Shown: positions 16,455 through 26,251, numbered from the stretch's first letter. The stretch: DNA of 64,000 bases from Eubacterium sp. (GCA_022796875.1 JAAWJJ010000012.1:1-64000); one strand, 5' to 3'. Numbers and translations are program-made. Notes: generated by a model from the sequence alone, not told the origin.

Positions 16455-19250
16455 ATGTCAAATCTTGTCCGGAAAACACAAATGACCACGGGCGGCCCTG
16501 TCTTTGTCTACGTTGATGAAGAAAAAGACAAAATCGTCCGTATTACACCTATGGATCTGGATAACGACGATGCCGAATCCTGGCAGATCAAAGCCAGGGG
16601 CAACGTATTCCAGCCGCCACGAAAAACTACATATACGCCGGTTACCGCGCAGTTTAAATCCATGATCTACTCTGACCGCCGTAACCTTTATCCGATGAAA
16701 CGTGTCGATTTTGACCCGAACGGCGACCGCCACGAAGAAAACCGCGGAATTTCCGGCTATGAGCGTATCAGCTGGGACGAAGCGTTAGATATCGTTGCCA
16801 ATGAAATCCGCCGCATCAAGCGGGATTTCGGCCCGGGCGCCATGGTAATCGAACCGTCGTCCCATCACCTCTGGGGAACCGTCGGTTACCGCCATTCCAC
16901 GCTGTTCCGTTTTATGAACGCTACCGGCATGACCTACGGCGACCACAACCCGGACTCCTGGGAAGGATGGCACTGGGGCGCAACCCATATGTACGGCTTT
17001 ACCGCCCGCCTCGGCAATCCGGAACAGACAGACCTGTTGGAAGACTGCCTGCAAAACTGTGAAATGATGGTATTCTGGTCTTCCGACCCGGAAACGAACA
17101 ACGGGATTTACGGCGCGTACGAAAGCACCATCCGCCGCCGCTGGTTAAAAGAACTCGGCGTCAAAATGGTATTCATCGACCCTTATTATAATCACACAAA
17201 CGCTTTGTGGGGCGGTAAATGGTTTTCCCCGCGTCTGGGAACCGACTCCGCGCTCGCATTAGGTATCGCCTATACATGGCTGACCGAAGGCACTTACGAT
17301 AAAGAATACGTAAAAACCCATACGTACGGCTTTGAAGAATGGACCGAATATGTACTTGGGAAATCCGACGGAGTTCCGAAAACGACTGAATGGGCCGAAG
17401 AAGAAACCGGTATTCCGGCGCATGATATCCGTGCGCTGGCAAGAGAATGGGCCAAACACAAGACCATGCTGGCAGCCGGCGGATTAGGCGGCTGGGGAGG
17501 CTGCTGCCGAAGCCCGATCGGTATGGACTGGGCCCGCCTGATGGTAGCGCTGATCACGATGCAAGGCATGGGAAAACCGGGTATCAATATTTACTCCACC
17601 ACACAGGGCGTCCCGGTAGATTCCGACTTTTACTTCCCGGGCTATGCGGACGGCGGCATCTGCGGCGACAACCAGAACTCCGCGGCAGGCGCGGTATTTG
17701 CCTACCGTATGTTCAACGGCGTGGACTCCAAACCGATGTCTTCCAACTTAAGCACCGCCGCCGGCGTCCATTTAGACCGTATGCGGCTGCCGGAATGTAT
17801 CCTGAATGACAAAACGGAATGGTACGGACGCGGTTTCGTCGGAGATTCCCAGGAGCAGCAGTTCCACAAATATACTTATCCGGCAAACGGCTATTCCCGG
17901 ATCCAGATGCTTTACAAATACGGCGGATCCCATATCGGGACGATGGGGCAGGGCGACCGTTACGCCAGAATGTACCGGACCAAACGCCTGCCGTTTGTAG
18001 TCAGCCAGTCGATCTGGTTCGAAGGGGAAGTTCCGTTCGCGGACATTATTCTTCCGGCCTGCACGAACTTTGAACGCTGGGATATCGGCGAATGGGCCAG
18101 CAACTCCGGATATAACCCGGATTCCCACAACCAGGCGAACCACCGCGTCATTACACTGCAGAAAAAATGTATCGAACCGCTCGGAGAGTCCATGTCCGAT
18201 TACGAAATTTTCCATGCGATCTGTGACAGGCTGCATGTCGGCGACGTATTTTCCGAAGGCAAAACGGAACTGGGATGGGCAAAGCAGATGTTCTACGCTT
18301 CCGACCTCCCGAAAGTCGTTACCTGGGAAAAATTCTTTGAAAAAGGATACTTTATCGTTCCAAACGACAATAAGGCACCGTCCGCTCCGGCTTTGCGCTG
18401 GTTTGCAGAAGACAGGGAGCAGGATACCAGAGGCTGGATTGCCAGATTCCGCCCGGGCGATCTCGTAGACCAGAAAGGACTGCAGACACAATCCGGAAAA
18501 GTGGAATTTGTATCCAATTCCCTGAAACGTTTCGGGCACTACGACACCGACGATACCGAGCGTCCGTTAATGCCGATGTACATCCCGTCCTGGGAGGGCC
18601 ATCATACCGACCGCATCAAAAAATACCCGCTGGCCGTATTGTCCCCGCATCCGCGTTTCAGCTTCCATACGCAGGGCGACGGAAAAGATTCTTTCGTCAA
18701 CGATATCCGGAACCACCGCGTACTGGTAGACGGCTTTTATTACTGGATTATGCGTATGAATCCGGTCGACGCAGCCAGACGCGGGATCCAGGAAAACGAC
18801 CTTGTCAAAGCTTATAACGAACGCGGCGCCGTTATTTTTGCCGCGCAGCTGACGGAACGCGTACCAGAAGGCACCTGCCACTGTTACGAATCTTCCGCAG
18901 AATACAAACCGCTTGGCGAACCGGGACATTCCGTAGACCGCGGCGGATGCATTAATATCCTGACACCGTCCCGTTTCCTGTCCAAATACGCTTCCGGTAT
19001 GGCGACAGAACACTGCCTCGTGGAAATCGAAAAATGGGACAAAGCGGAATTAAACGGTTATCAGGCAAAACCGCTCGATAAAAACCACGGCGGCGCGGAA
19101 GAGAAAGAAAACTGGAAAGCTCCGGCACAGGTTCCGGAAGGCGCCGCACGCAAACAGGAAATTTACGCAGATACGTCCAATACGGAAATGGTATGGACCG
19201 AAAAAGCCTGGAAATATTCCGGCGCACAATGGATAGGAGGGCAAAGATAA
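16455..19250 (+). CDS. athL: Pyrogallol-phloroglucinol transhydroxylase, large (Mo) subunit
   Basis: Molybdopterin-dependent enzyme of the DMSO reductase family that moves hydroxyl groups between trihydroxybenzenes, turning pyrogallol into phloroglucinol during anaerobic gallate breakdown; 931 residues. There is no N-terminal FeS Cys motif, as in the Pelobacter acidigallici enzyme. His137, Asp167-Ser168 and Tyr397 keep the spacing recalled for its His144, Asp174, Ser175 (Mo ligand) and Tyr404. The MGD-binding blocks (WSSDPETNNGIYGAY; the C-terminal FSFHTQGDG region) are present, and there is no Tat signal, so it is cytosolic. AAGGAG lies 10 nt upstream. The small-subunit ATG shares one base with its stop codon. 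A catechol dehydroxylase is the main alternative. Confidence 0.85.
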   Translation: MSNLVRKTQMTTGGPVFVYVDEEKDKIVRITPMDLDNDDAESWQIKARGNVFQPPRKTTYTPVTAQFKSMIYSDRRNLYPMKRVDFDPNGDRHEENRGISGYERISWDEALDIVANEIRRIKRDFGPGAMVIEPSSHHLWGTVGYRHSTLFRFMNATGMTYGDHNPDSWEGWHWGATHMYGFTARLGNPEQTDLLEDCLQNCEMMVFWSSDPETNNGIYGAYESTIRRRWLKELGVKMVFIDPYYNHTNALWGGKWFSPRLGTDSALALGIAYTWLTEGTYDKEYVKTHTYGFEEWTEYVLGKSDGVPKTTEWAEEETGIPAHDIRALAREWAKHKTMLAAGGLGGWGGCCRSPIGMDWARLMVALITMQGMGKPGINIYSTTQGVPVDSDFYFPGYADGGICGDNQNSAAGAVFAYRMFNGVDSKPMSSNLSTAAGVHLDRMRLPECILNDKTEWYGRGFVGDSQEQQFHKYTYPANGYSRIQMLYKYGGSHIGTMGQGDRYARMYRTKRLPFVVSQSIWFEGEVPFADIILPACTNFERWDIGEWASNSGYNPDSHNQANHRVITLQKKCIEPLGESMSDYEIFHAICDRLHVGDVFSEGKTELGWAKQMFYASDLPKVVTWEKFFEKGYFIVPNDNKAPSAPALRWFAEDREQDTRGWIARFRPGDLVDQKGLQTQSGKVEFVSNSLKRFGHYDTDDTERPLMPMYIPSWEGHHTDRIKKYPLAVLSPHPRFSFHTQGDGKDSFVNDIRNHRVLVDGFYYWIMRMNPVDAARRGIQENDLVKAYNERGAVIFAAQLTERVPEGTCHCYESSAEYKPLGEPGHSVDRGGCINILTPSRFLSKYASGMATEHCLVEIEKWDKAELNGYQAKPLDKNHGGAEEKENWKAPAQVPEGAARKQEIYADTSNTEMVWTEKAWKYSGAQWIGGQR

Positions 19251-20065
19251 TGAAAAAACAGGCCTATATTGTAATTGACGTTGCTTTATGTGAAGACTGC
19301 AACAACTGTTTTATGGCATGTAAAGACGAGCATGTCGGCAACTGCTGGCTTCCGTACACGGATGAGCAGCCGCGCCACGGCCACAAATGGATGGATATCC
19401 GGCAAAAAGAACGGGGACAGTATCCGCGTATTGACGTCTGTTATCTCCCTACCCCTTGCCAGCACTGTGAAAAACCGGCATGCATGGAAGCTTACCCGGA
19501 CTGCATCAGCCGCCGGGAAGACGGTATCATACTGATCGACCCAGTCAAGGCAAAAGGAAACAAAGATCTGGTCAACCACTGCCCTTACCATGCCATTTTC
19601 TGGAATGAAGAACTGCAGGTTCCGCAGAAATGTACGATGTGCGCTCATATTTTAGACAACGGCGAAGCACCTTGCATGCCACGCTGCGTCCATAGCTGCC
19701 CGACCGACGCCATGCAATTTTATATGATGACTCCGGAAGAAATGGCCTTAAAAGCGGAACAGGAACATTTGGAAACGCTTCACCCAGAAATCGGCGCCAA
19801 ACCACATATTTACTACAAAAACCTGTACCGTTTCCAAAAACTTTTTATTGCCGGCGGCATTATCAAAAACGGGGAATGTGAAGAAAATGCGGAAGTTGTA
19901 TTAAACGGAAACGGAATTTCCGTTTCACAGACTACGGACGGATTCGGCGATTTCAAATTTGACCGGTTAGAACCGGGAGAATACAGTATTGAAGTCAACG
20001 GAAAACAGGTAAAAACCGTGCAGATTACGGAATCTGTGAATGTCGGTTCCATTGTAATTGATTAA
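19250..20065 (+). CDS. bthL: Pyrogallol-phloroglucinol transhydroxylase, FeS (small) subunit
   Basis: 271-residue electron-transfer partner of the large subunit. The ferredoxin-like part has Cys groups at 14/17/20/24, 70/73/78, 111 and 128/131/142/146/150. The fourth Cys expected in the second group is Tyr82 (ACMEAYPD), consistent with three rather than four [4Fe-4S] clusters. Residues about 200-271 (GGIIKNGECEENAEVVLNGN...) form a beta-sandwich like carboxypeptidase-regulatory/transthyretin domains, as known for the Pelobacter small subunit. The start shares its A with the large-subunit stop (TAATG) and has AGGAGG upstream; longer N-terminal readings are rejected. Confidence 0.85.
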   Translation: MKKQAYIVIDVALCEDCNNCFMACKDEHVGNCWLPYTDEQPRHGHKWMDIRQKERGQYPRIDVCYLPTPCQHCEKPACMEAYPDCISRREDGIILIDPVKAKGNKDLVNHCPYHAIFWNEELQVPQKCTMCAHILDNGEAPCMPRCVHSCPTDAMQFYMMTPEEMALKAEQEHLETLHPEIGAKPHIYYKNLYRFQKLFIAGGIIKNGECEENAEVVLNGNGISVSQTTDGFGDFKFDRLEPGEYSIEVNGKQVKTVQITESVNVGSIVID

Positions 20066-20116
20066 CGCATCCCATAAATATTCCGAAAACCGTTGAGAAA
20101 CAAATAATCCTGAACA

Positions 20117-20153
20117 GGGGCAAATATGGTTCGCATAAAACCATATCTGCCCC
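20117..20153. terminator. Bidirectional hairpin between transhydroxylase and GH13 genes
   Basis: GGGGCAAATATGGTT (20117-20131) pairs with AACCATATCTGCCCC (20139-20153) with one mismatch. It lies between two convergent stops (20065 and 20160). No long U-run follows, but the stem is strong. Confidence 0.6.
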
Positions 20154-20159
20154 CTTAAA

Positions 20160-22259
20160 CTACTTCCGTTTCAGTATCACAGCGGAACATTTCGGAATAT
20201 GGATTTCAAAACAGCCGTCGGATAAGTCATAATTTATCACGTTTGTGGAAAACCCGTCCTGATTGGTAAACAACAGCTGCTCTAACGTCCCCTGCCGCGG
20301 GATGCCCAACTGCCACGCCTGGATGTTCACCATTCCGGAGTCTTCCGCCGGATTTACGATAATAATAAACTGCTCTTTTCTCGTAAATCTGCCGTAACAC
20401 AAAATATTATTATTCGTCGTATTCATCTGTTTTAAAGAACCAGTCCGAAAAGCCTGATACTGTTTGTGTATTTTTATAATATCCCTGTGGAACTGAATCA
20501 GTTCCCGGTCCTCGTTGCCCCATGGGTACGTACGTCTGTTGTCCGGATCGGTAAAGCCGCAAAGTCCTGCCTCATCGCCGTAATAAATAGTCGGCGCTCC
20601 CGGCCAGGTAAACTGCACCACAACCGCCGCCCGGAAAACGGCTTTGTTTACGCCTTCTTCCGCCGCTTTTGTCCCTAACTGCCACGCCCGGCCCGTCTTG
20701 TGGTTCGTACGGGTCAGAAACCGCGAATGGTCGTGATTGGACAGTTCGTTCATACTGCACTGCAGAGAAACCGTAGAAAACTTATGCATAAAACAATCCA
20801 TCGTAGCCGTAAATTCATCCAGATTCGCAATCGCTTCTTCCCTGAAATTTTCACTGTGCTTATCCACGCCTGTCATATACCAGGTCAACGGCTCCATGAA
20901 CGCATCATAGTTCATCACGGAATCCCATTCCTTGCCTTTCAGCCAGCTTTCGGCATCTCCGTAATGTTCCGCCAGAATCAGCGCTTCCGGATTTGTTTCT
21001 TTGACAACTTTCCGGAATTTCTTCCAGAACGCATGGTTATACTCAATCGACTGCCCCAGGTCTGCCGCCACATCCAGCCGCCAGCCGTCGATCTCATACG
21101 GCGGCAGCAGCCACTTACGCGCAACGTTCAATATATAATTTTCCAACTGCTGCGACTGCTCATACTGAAGTTCCGGCAGGGTATCATGCCCCCACCAGCC
21201 GACATAATGGCCGTTATACGGCCAGTCGTTCTCGGAATAAAATTTGAAATAATCGCGGTACGGACTGTCTGCCGATACATATGCTCCCGGAGCGTATCCC
21301 TCTTTATTTTCATAAATCCGCTCCCTGTCCATCCACTTATTAAAGGAACCGCAATGGTTGAAAACACCGTCCAGAATAATCTTCATTCCGCGGGCGTGAA
21401 TTTCCTGTACCAATTCGGCAAACATCTGATTGGAAGCCTCCAGATTCTCCTTATCCGTAACCCTGGTCTGATAACGCGTTGCACGGATATTGTCTTCATC
21501 CCCATCCTGTAGCGTATCTCCCCAATCATGTACAATCCTGCCAAAATGAGGATCAATATAATCATAATCCTGAGTATCGTATTTATGGTTTGACGGCGAT
21601 ACGAAAACCGGATTTAAGTAAAGCACTTCTACTCCCAGATTCTGCAGATAGTCCAGTTTTTTGCGAATCCCTTCCAGATCTCCGCCATAAAATTCCGCCA
21701 CATTATCGGCATCCGGGCATTTTTCCCAGTTTTCCGATTTTTTGCTAAGGTAATGAATATAGTGGTACTCATTGTCCAACACGTCGTTTTCTGGATTTCC
21801 ATTGAAAAACCGATCTACAAAAATCTGATACATGACGGCGCCTTTTGCCCAACCCGGAGTAGAAAATCCCGGCAAAATACAAAAGTCCAACTCCGGCTTA
21901 TGTTCAATCGCTACCCCTGTCCGGTCATAAAAACAGCTTAAACAGCCTGACATAATTTCAAAATAATAATAAAACGGCTCTTCTCCGAGTATGATCTGCG
22001 TTTCATAATATTCAAATCTGCCTTCCACTTCCGCAAGATCCATCGACTGTTTATAATCTCTGGTGCAAAGCCTGACAATATCTACGTTATCCTTGCCTGC
22101 CCGAAAACGTATCGTTACGGTTTCTCCCGGGCCTGCCTCCGTCGGGAACCGATAATCCTCCGTACCGTCGCTGAACAAAGCGTCTTTGATTAACAAAGGC
22201 CTCATTTGAATAATATACTGTTGTTTTCTGTTTAATTCATAAAGTGATTTTGTTTTCAT
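20160..22259 (-). CDS. GH13 alpha-glucosidase (neopullulanase/cyclomaltodextrinase-like)
   Basis: Cytosolic starch/maltodextrin hydrolase; 699 residues, no signal peptide. An N-terminal beta domain (about 1-130) precedes the TIM barrel. Conserved regions are DGVFNHCG (about 298), GWRLDVAAD with the nucleophile Asp near 396, LILAEHYG with the acid Glu near 431, and LSNHDHSR with Asp near 510; a C-terminal beta domain follows. The insert PEFxxxxGGDLxGIxxKLDYL-like (AEFYGGDLEGIRKKLDYLQ) is typical of this subgroup. The start at 22259 follows CGGAG; upstream in-frame starts have no ribosome site. It has no linkage with neighbouring genes. Confidence 0.9.
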   Translation of the reverse strand: MKTKSLYELNRKQQYIIQMRPLLIKDALFSDGTEDYRFPTEAGPGETVTIRFRAGKDNVDIVRLCTRDYKQSMDLAEVEGRFEYYETQIILGEEPFYYYFEIMSGCLSCFYDRTGVAIEHKPELDFCILPGFSTPGWAKGAVMYQIFVDRFFNGNPENDVLDNEYHYIHYLSKKSENWEKCPDADNVAEFYGGDLEGIRKKLDYLQNLGVEVLYLNPVFVSPSNHKYDTQDYDYIDPHFGRIVHDWGDTLQDGDEDNIRATRYQTRVTDKENLEASNQMFAELVQEIHARGMKIILDGVFNHCGSFNKWMDRERIYENKEGYAPGAYVSADSPYRDYFKFYSENDWPYNGHYVGWWGHDTLPELQYEQSQQLENYILNVARKWLLPPYEIDGWRLDVAADLGQSIEYNHAFWKKFRKVVKETNPEALILAEHYGDAESWLKGKEWDSVMNYDAFMEPLTWYMTGVDKHSENFREEAIANLDEFTATMDCFMHKFSTVSLQCSMNELSNHDHSRFLTRTNHKTGRAWQLGTKAAEEGVNKAVFRAAVVVQFTWPGAPTIYYGDEAGLCGFTDPDNRRTYPWGNEDRELIQFHRDIIKIHKQYQAFRTGSLKQMNTTNNNILCYGRFTRKEQFIIIVNPAEDSGMVNIQAWQLGIPRQGTLEQLLFTNQDGFSTNVINYDLSDGCFEIHIPKCSAVILKRK

Positions 22260-22393
22260 CTTAAACTCCGTTTTTTTAACTGAATGTGGACATACGCCGT
22301 TATTGGCATAACCACGTACAGCTATTATACCAAGTTCCCGGGGAAGATTCAATTTCTATTCGTGAATTTCTTTACTATAAAAATATCCAGCGG

Positions 22394-22671
22394 TATAAAA
22401 AATATTATCAGAAGTTGGCAGCATCAAAAAACCTGATTTCATAGGTATGCTGTCAGGCCCATACAAAATATAACAATTGCCTGCTTCATCAAATGGATTT
22501 TCTTCCGCAAGGACAATTGTTATATTTTGCACGGGCCTGACATTCTACTTCTGTGAAATATTTTCCTGATTCTGCCAGACTTCTAAAATATTTGACGGAA
22601 CGGGCAGAACAGCATATTTTGTGCCGTCTGCCGTCCGAAACAATGCAGTAAATGTTCCGATAATATTTACA
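22394..22671 (-). mobile_element. MITE-like element, copy 2 (inverted)
   Basis: Same family as 12151-12547 and 39060-39254, in inverse orientation, with ends TATAAAAAATATTATCAGAA at 22394 and a TTCCGATAATATTT end near 22655. The inside contains a long imperfect palindrome built from TGTCAGGCCCGTGCAAAATA... and its complement. It lies between the GH13 5' end and the LVIVD gene 3' end; no reading frame is supported. Confidence 0.8.
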
Positions 22672-22694
22672 CCCCGCGTACTGCCGCGGGGTGT
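22669..22694 (-). terminator. GC-rich hairpin after the LVIVD gene
   Basis: ACACCCCGCG (22669-22678) and CGCGGGGTGT (22685-22694) form a perfect 10-bp stem with a 6-nt loop, 9 nt after the stop. On the minus strand AAATATTATC follows, which is also the edge of the mobile element; no U-run is present. Confidence 0.55.
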
Positions 22695-22703
22695 TTCAAC
22701 CTG

Positions 22704-24101
22704 TTATTTAATACTCTCATCCATTTTCAGCACATAGAACCCATCGTCCAGCGCATCCATAATAATATACCCTCTGTCGTCCACGATAACGTCTTCCGTC
22801 GTAGCGTTTCTCGGTCCCGGGAATCCCGGGAAATAGGATTCTTCCGGAGTTTTGTTCGGATTCGGCGGAATAAAGTACGCGAGTTCTTTAATATAATACG
22901 GATCGGATACGTCATAAACGCGTAACCCGGCTGCAAAATAACAGCAGTATACCCTGTCGCCGCGCTGTTCCAGCCACGGTTTGCCGCTCATTGGTTCATG
23001 CAGGTTATGCGGCCCGAACGGTCCCTGGCATCCAAGATTCATTTCGTTAAAGTTTTTATACGGAAAATCCTCCGGTACTTCCGGATATGGAAATTCCGCG
23101 ATCAGGGTCGGTTTGGACGGATCCCGTACATCAATCATATGAATGTTGTTCATAGCTTGGGTTTCCGTAATGGAACCCGGTTTAAAGAACTGAAACCGCT
23201 CGCCTTCATTCGTAACGACCACCAGGTCGCGTCCCGGCAGCGGCAGCGCTGTATGCGTCCTCGCGCCTGCCAGATGGCTGGAAAATACCGGCATTAATTT
23301 CAGGTTTCCCACGCATTTCGGCCTGGTCGGGTCATTGACATCCAACACATACAAGCCGTCTCCGCAGTACCCGCAGAAACATAACCCGTCTTCCCGTACA
23401 AATGGCGGTCCGTGCATCCAGCCTTTATCCATGAATGAAGGTACATGCGCCGCCGTATGGTCTACTTCCCGGCCCGGATAACCGTCCGCGAACTGTTCCG
23501 GCGACCACCAGTTTCCGACTTCTTTCGGATTTGCCGGATCGGAAATATCTACGATCCGCATAATCATACCCTCGAACCGTTCATGCTCACAAGACAGATA
23601 GACATACGGCCCCCCGTTATACATAAAACGATGTACTCCGATTGAATGAGGCACGCCGCAATCCCAATAGCCTAAGAATTTTGGATTTTCCGGATCTTCT
23701 TTCAGGGAATAAATACGGATTCCCACCTCACATTTGATACTCTTAAGTTTTGACTGGTCTACTAATGCGCCAGGTCCGGAACCTGCGCTCATGGCGCAGA
23801 TCATCAGATCGTCCGCAATCTGGACTTTCGGCGTCGTCGTTGTCGGATATTCCTTTGGATCCACCAGCGGAAAATGTTTCACAAATCTCGTATTATACGG
23901 ATCCGTTACGTCGCTGATCATGATTCCATGCTGCGTACCACCGAAACATGCCCCATACAAATAATATTTGCCGTCTTTCGTTTTGTAAAGAGCCATCTGG
24001 AACATACCGCAGTTTCCGTCAAGATTGTTAAAAGAACAAACTTCCAGGTTTTTGATATAACCGTTATTTCCCGGCCCTTTTGCATAAAATTTGTCTGCCA
24101 T
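22704..24101 (-). CDS. LVIVD-repeat beta-propeller protein
   Basis: 465 residues with no signal peptide. Repeated blades of the LVIVD type are clear: MIMRIVDISDPANPKEVGNW, LYVLDVNDPTRPKCVGNL, NIHMIDVRDPSKPTLIAEF and LRVYDVSDPYYIKELAYF. His- and Cys-rich stretches (GVPHSIGVHRF, REVDHTAAHVPSF, CFCGYCGDG, GPFGPHNLHEP) suggest metal binding, as in distantly related selenium-binding/methanethiol-oxidase propellers. Function is unknown. A good GGAGG precedes the ATG. It is near, but not in operon with, the transhydroxylase; a role with aromatic substrates is only a guess. Confidence 0.75.
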   Translation of the reverse strand: MADKFYAKGPGNNGYIKNLEVCSFNNLDGNCGMFQMALYKTKDGKYYLYGACFGGTQHGIMISDVTDPYNTRFVKHFPLVDPKEYPTTTTPKVQIADDLMICAMSAGSGPGALVDQSKLKSIKCEVGIRIYSLKEDPENPKFLGYWDCGVPHSIGVHRFMYNGGPYVYLSCEHERFEGMIMRIVDISDPANPKEVGNWWSPEQFADGYPGREVDHTAAHVPSFMDKGWMHGPPFVREDGLCFCGYCGDGLYVLDVNDPTRPKCVGNLKLMPVFSSHLAGARTHTALPLPGRDLVVVTNEGERFQFFKPGSITETQAMNNIHMIDVRDPSKPTLIAEFPYPEVPEDFPYKNFNEMNLGCQGPFGPHNLHEPMSGKPWLEQRGDRVYCCYFAAGLRVYDVSDPYYIKELAYFIPPNPNKTPEESYFPGFPGPRNATTEDVIVDDRGYIIMDALDDGFYVLKMDESIK

Positions 24102-24122
24102 AATATACCTCCTTTGCCGTCT

Positions 24123-24206
24123 TATAATAGCTACATTATAGCTGATCTTTACGTTCAGAGAAAGGTATTATTGCTCCTATTCCAAAGTTTCATACTCTAT
24201 GAAACT
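24123..24206 (-). promoter_or_regulatory. Inverted repeats in the LVIVD promoter region
   Basis: TATAAT (24123-24128) and ATTATA (24135-24140) form a 6-bp inverted repeat that includes a minus-strand -10-like box 22 nt before the LVIVD start. A second perfect repeat, AGTTTCAT-N5-ATGAAACT (24186-24206), lies further upstream and could be an operator or the 3' stem of a transcript from the flavodiiron gene. Confidence 0.35.
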
Positions 24207-24259
24207 GCTTGTTCCAGTATACAACATCCCATCTGACGCAGCTGCGCTGCCAATTAGTC

Positions 24260-26107
24260 TTACAGCGGCTCAAAATCCTCCGCCCCATGCTTACAGAGCG
24301 GGCAGATGAAGTCTGCCGGCAATTCCTCTCCTTCATAAACATATCCGCAGATCTTGCAGACAAAACCTTTTTTGTCTTCATCTGCCGGCGCCGGCTTCGG
24401 CTTGATATGCTCGAAATAGTAAGTATACGTTACGGACGGGACGTCGGAAAGTACCGCCGCCTGCGTAACTTCCGCCACAAACAGCGTGTGCGTGCCGTAA
24501 TCTTTCGCTTCTATTACGTTTGCGGACAAAAATGCGTTCGTATACTTCGGGATATAGTAAACGCCGTTATTGCTGCGTTTTACGTTATCGCATTTCTCAA
24601 ATTTGTTTACTTCCCGGCCGCTCTGGAACCCGAAATGCTGAAATACTTTAAACGGCACTTCCTCTGTCAGGACAGACACGTTAAAGATTCCGGTTTTTAA
24701 AATCATATCATGCGTCAGGTTCTGTTTATTTACGGCAACGGTAATCCGTTTCGGAGTATCCGTAAGCTGCGTTACAGTATTAATGATACATCCATTGTCT
24801 TTTTCTCCGTCTTTCGCAGTCAGGACAAACAGGCCGTAGCTTAATTTAAAAAACGCATTGTTATCGATTTCTGCCGGCACCTGCGGATCCACCGCCACAA
24901 ATTCACGCTTCGGCATCGTCGCGTCAATGGCGTCCGCCAACTGCGCAATTTCCGCCATCTGGCTTTCGCTCAAAGAAGATCTCAAAGAAACGGCAGCATC
25001 CAGAACCGTCATGTCTTTGCACCCGCTTATAATCTCTTTCATCAATCCGCCGCTCGTCGGCGCCCAGGAACCGTTTTCGATAAACGCAACAGTCCTGTTC
25101 TGCAAATTGTGGGACGCCAGGTCGCGCAGCAGTTCATCCATAGTAATAAAGATTCCCGCGTTGTATGTGGTAGACGCAAATACCAAATGACTGTATTCAA
25201 ACGCAGCCGCCACAATTTCGGAAGACGACGTCACGGACGTATCGTACATCACCGTTTTGATTCCACGCTCACGCAGCCGGCATGCCAGGATATTCGCCGC
25301 ATTTTCCGTATTTCCGTAAACGGATGCATAAGCGATCATTACGCCGGTTACTTCCGGTTCATACCTGCTCCACTGCTGATATTTTACAATATAATCCCCG
25401 ACATTCTTTCTCCACACAAATCCATGCAGCGGGCAGATCATATCAATGGCCACCGAAGAAGCCTTTTTCAATAAAGCCTGTACCTGCGGACCGTATTTAC
25501 CGACAATATTCGTGTAATATCTCCTTGCCTCTTTCAAATAATCTGCAAAGAAATCTACTTCATCCGCAAACAACGCGCCGTTTAACGCGCCGAAAGTGCC
25601 GAACGCATCCGCGGAAAACAGAATGTGCGCTTCACTGTCGTAAGTCACCATAACTTCCGGCCAGTGAACCATCGGCGCCATCAAAAATGACAGTTCATGT
25701 TTTCCGGTTTTTAAAGTATCCCCCTCGCCCACGATCTGAATCGAAGCGTTTAAATTTTCACCGAAAAACTGCTTCATCATCGTTTCCGTTTTGCTGTTGC
25801 AGACAACCGTTACCTGCGGATACTGCAGCAACACGGTTTTCAGCGACGCGGAATGATCCGGCTCCATATGCTGCACAATCAGATAATCAAGCGTCCTGCC
25901 ATCTAAAACATGCGCGATATTTTCCAGAAAAACGTCTTCTACCGCTTTATCCACCGTATCGACCAGAACCGTTTTTTCATCCATCAATAAATAGGAATTA
26001 TAGGAAACTCCATCCGGTACGGAATAAACGCCTTCAAACATTGCGAGCCTGCGGTCGTCGCCGCCGACCCAAAACAGGTCATCTGTTACTTGTCTTGTAC
26101 AATACAT
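24260..26107 (-). CDS. Flavodiiron protein fused to flavin reductase and rubredoxin
   Basis: Oxygen/NO-detoxifying enzyme for strict anaerobes; 615 residues. An N-terminal metallo-beta-lactamase-like diiron domain carries HMEPDHSAS (about 79-87), VHWPE (about 147), SADAFG (about 165) and PLHGFVW (about 226). A flavodoxin domain (IAYASVYGNTENAA, about 258) is followed by a flavin-reductase domain (about 405-560), then a C-terminal rubredoxin with CKICGYVYEGEELPADFICP and CPLC. The fusion lets one chain accept electrons from NAD(P)H-flavin or rubredoxin and reduce O2 to water. GGAGG precedes the start. It appears monocistronic. Confidence 0.93.
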   Translation of the reverse strand: MYCTRQVTDDLFWVGGDDRRLAMFEGVYSVPDGVSYNSYLLMDEKTVLVDTVDKAVEDVFLENIAHVLDGRTLDYLIVQHMEPDHSASLKTVLLQYPQVTVVCNSKTETMMKQFFGENLNASIQIVGEGDTLKTGKHELSFLMAPMVHWPEVMVTYDSEAHILFSADAFGTFGALNGALFADEVDFFADYLKEARRYYTNIVGKYGPQVQALLKKASSVAIDMICPLHGFVWRKNVGDYIVKYQQWSRYEPEVTGVMIAYASVYGNTENAANILACRLRERGIKTVMYDTSVTSSSEIVAAAFEYSHLVFASTTYNAGIFITMDELLRDLASHNLQNRTVAFIENGSWAPTSGGLMKEIISGCKDMTVLDAAVSLRSSLSESQMAEIAQLADAIDATMPKREFVAVDPQVPAEIDNNAFFKLSYGLFVLTAKDGEKDNGCIINTVTQLTDTPKRITVAVNKQNLTHDMILKTGIFNVSVLTEEVPFKVFQHFGFQSGREVNKFEKCDNVKRSNNGVYYIPKYTNAFLSANVIEAKDYGTHTLFVAEVTQAAVLSDVPSVTYTYYFEHIKPKPAPADEDKKGFVCKICGYVYEGEELPADFICPLCKHGAEDFEPL

Positions 26108-26251
26108 TACCTTACCTCCTTTTTCTTAACCATACTTATTCTCTGCCAAATATTACCAGATCATGTACTGTTGTATGTCCATACTAATACTTTTTCGGTA
26201 ATGTTGCAAGCGTAACTCGATATCCTTTGCCATTCCATGTGCCGTCCGGTG

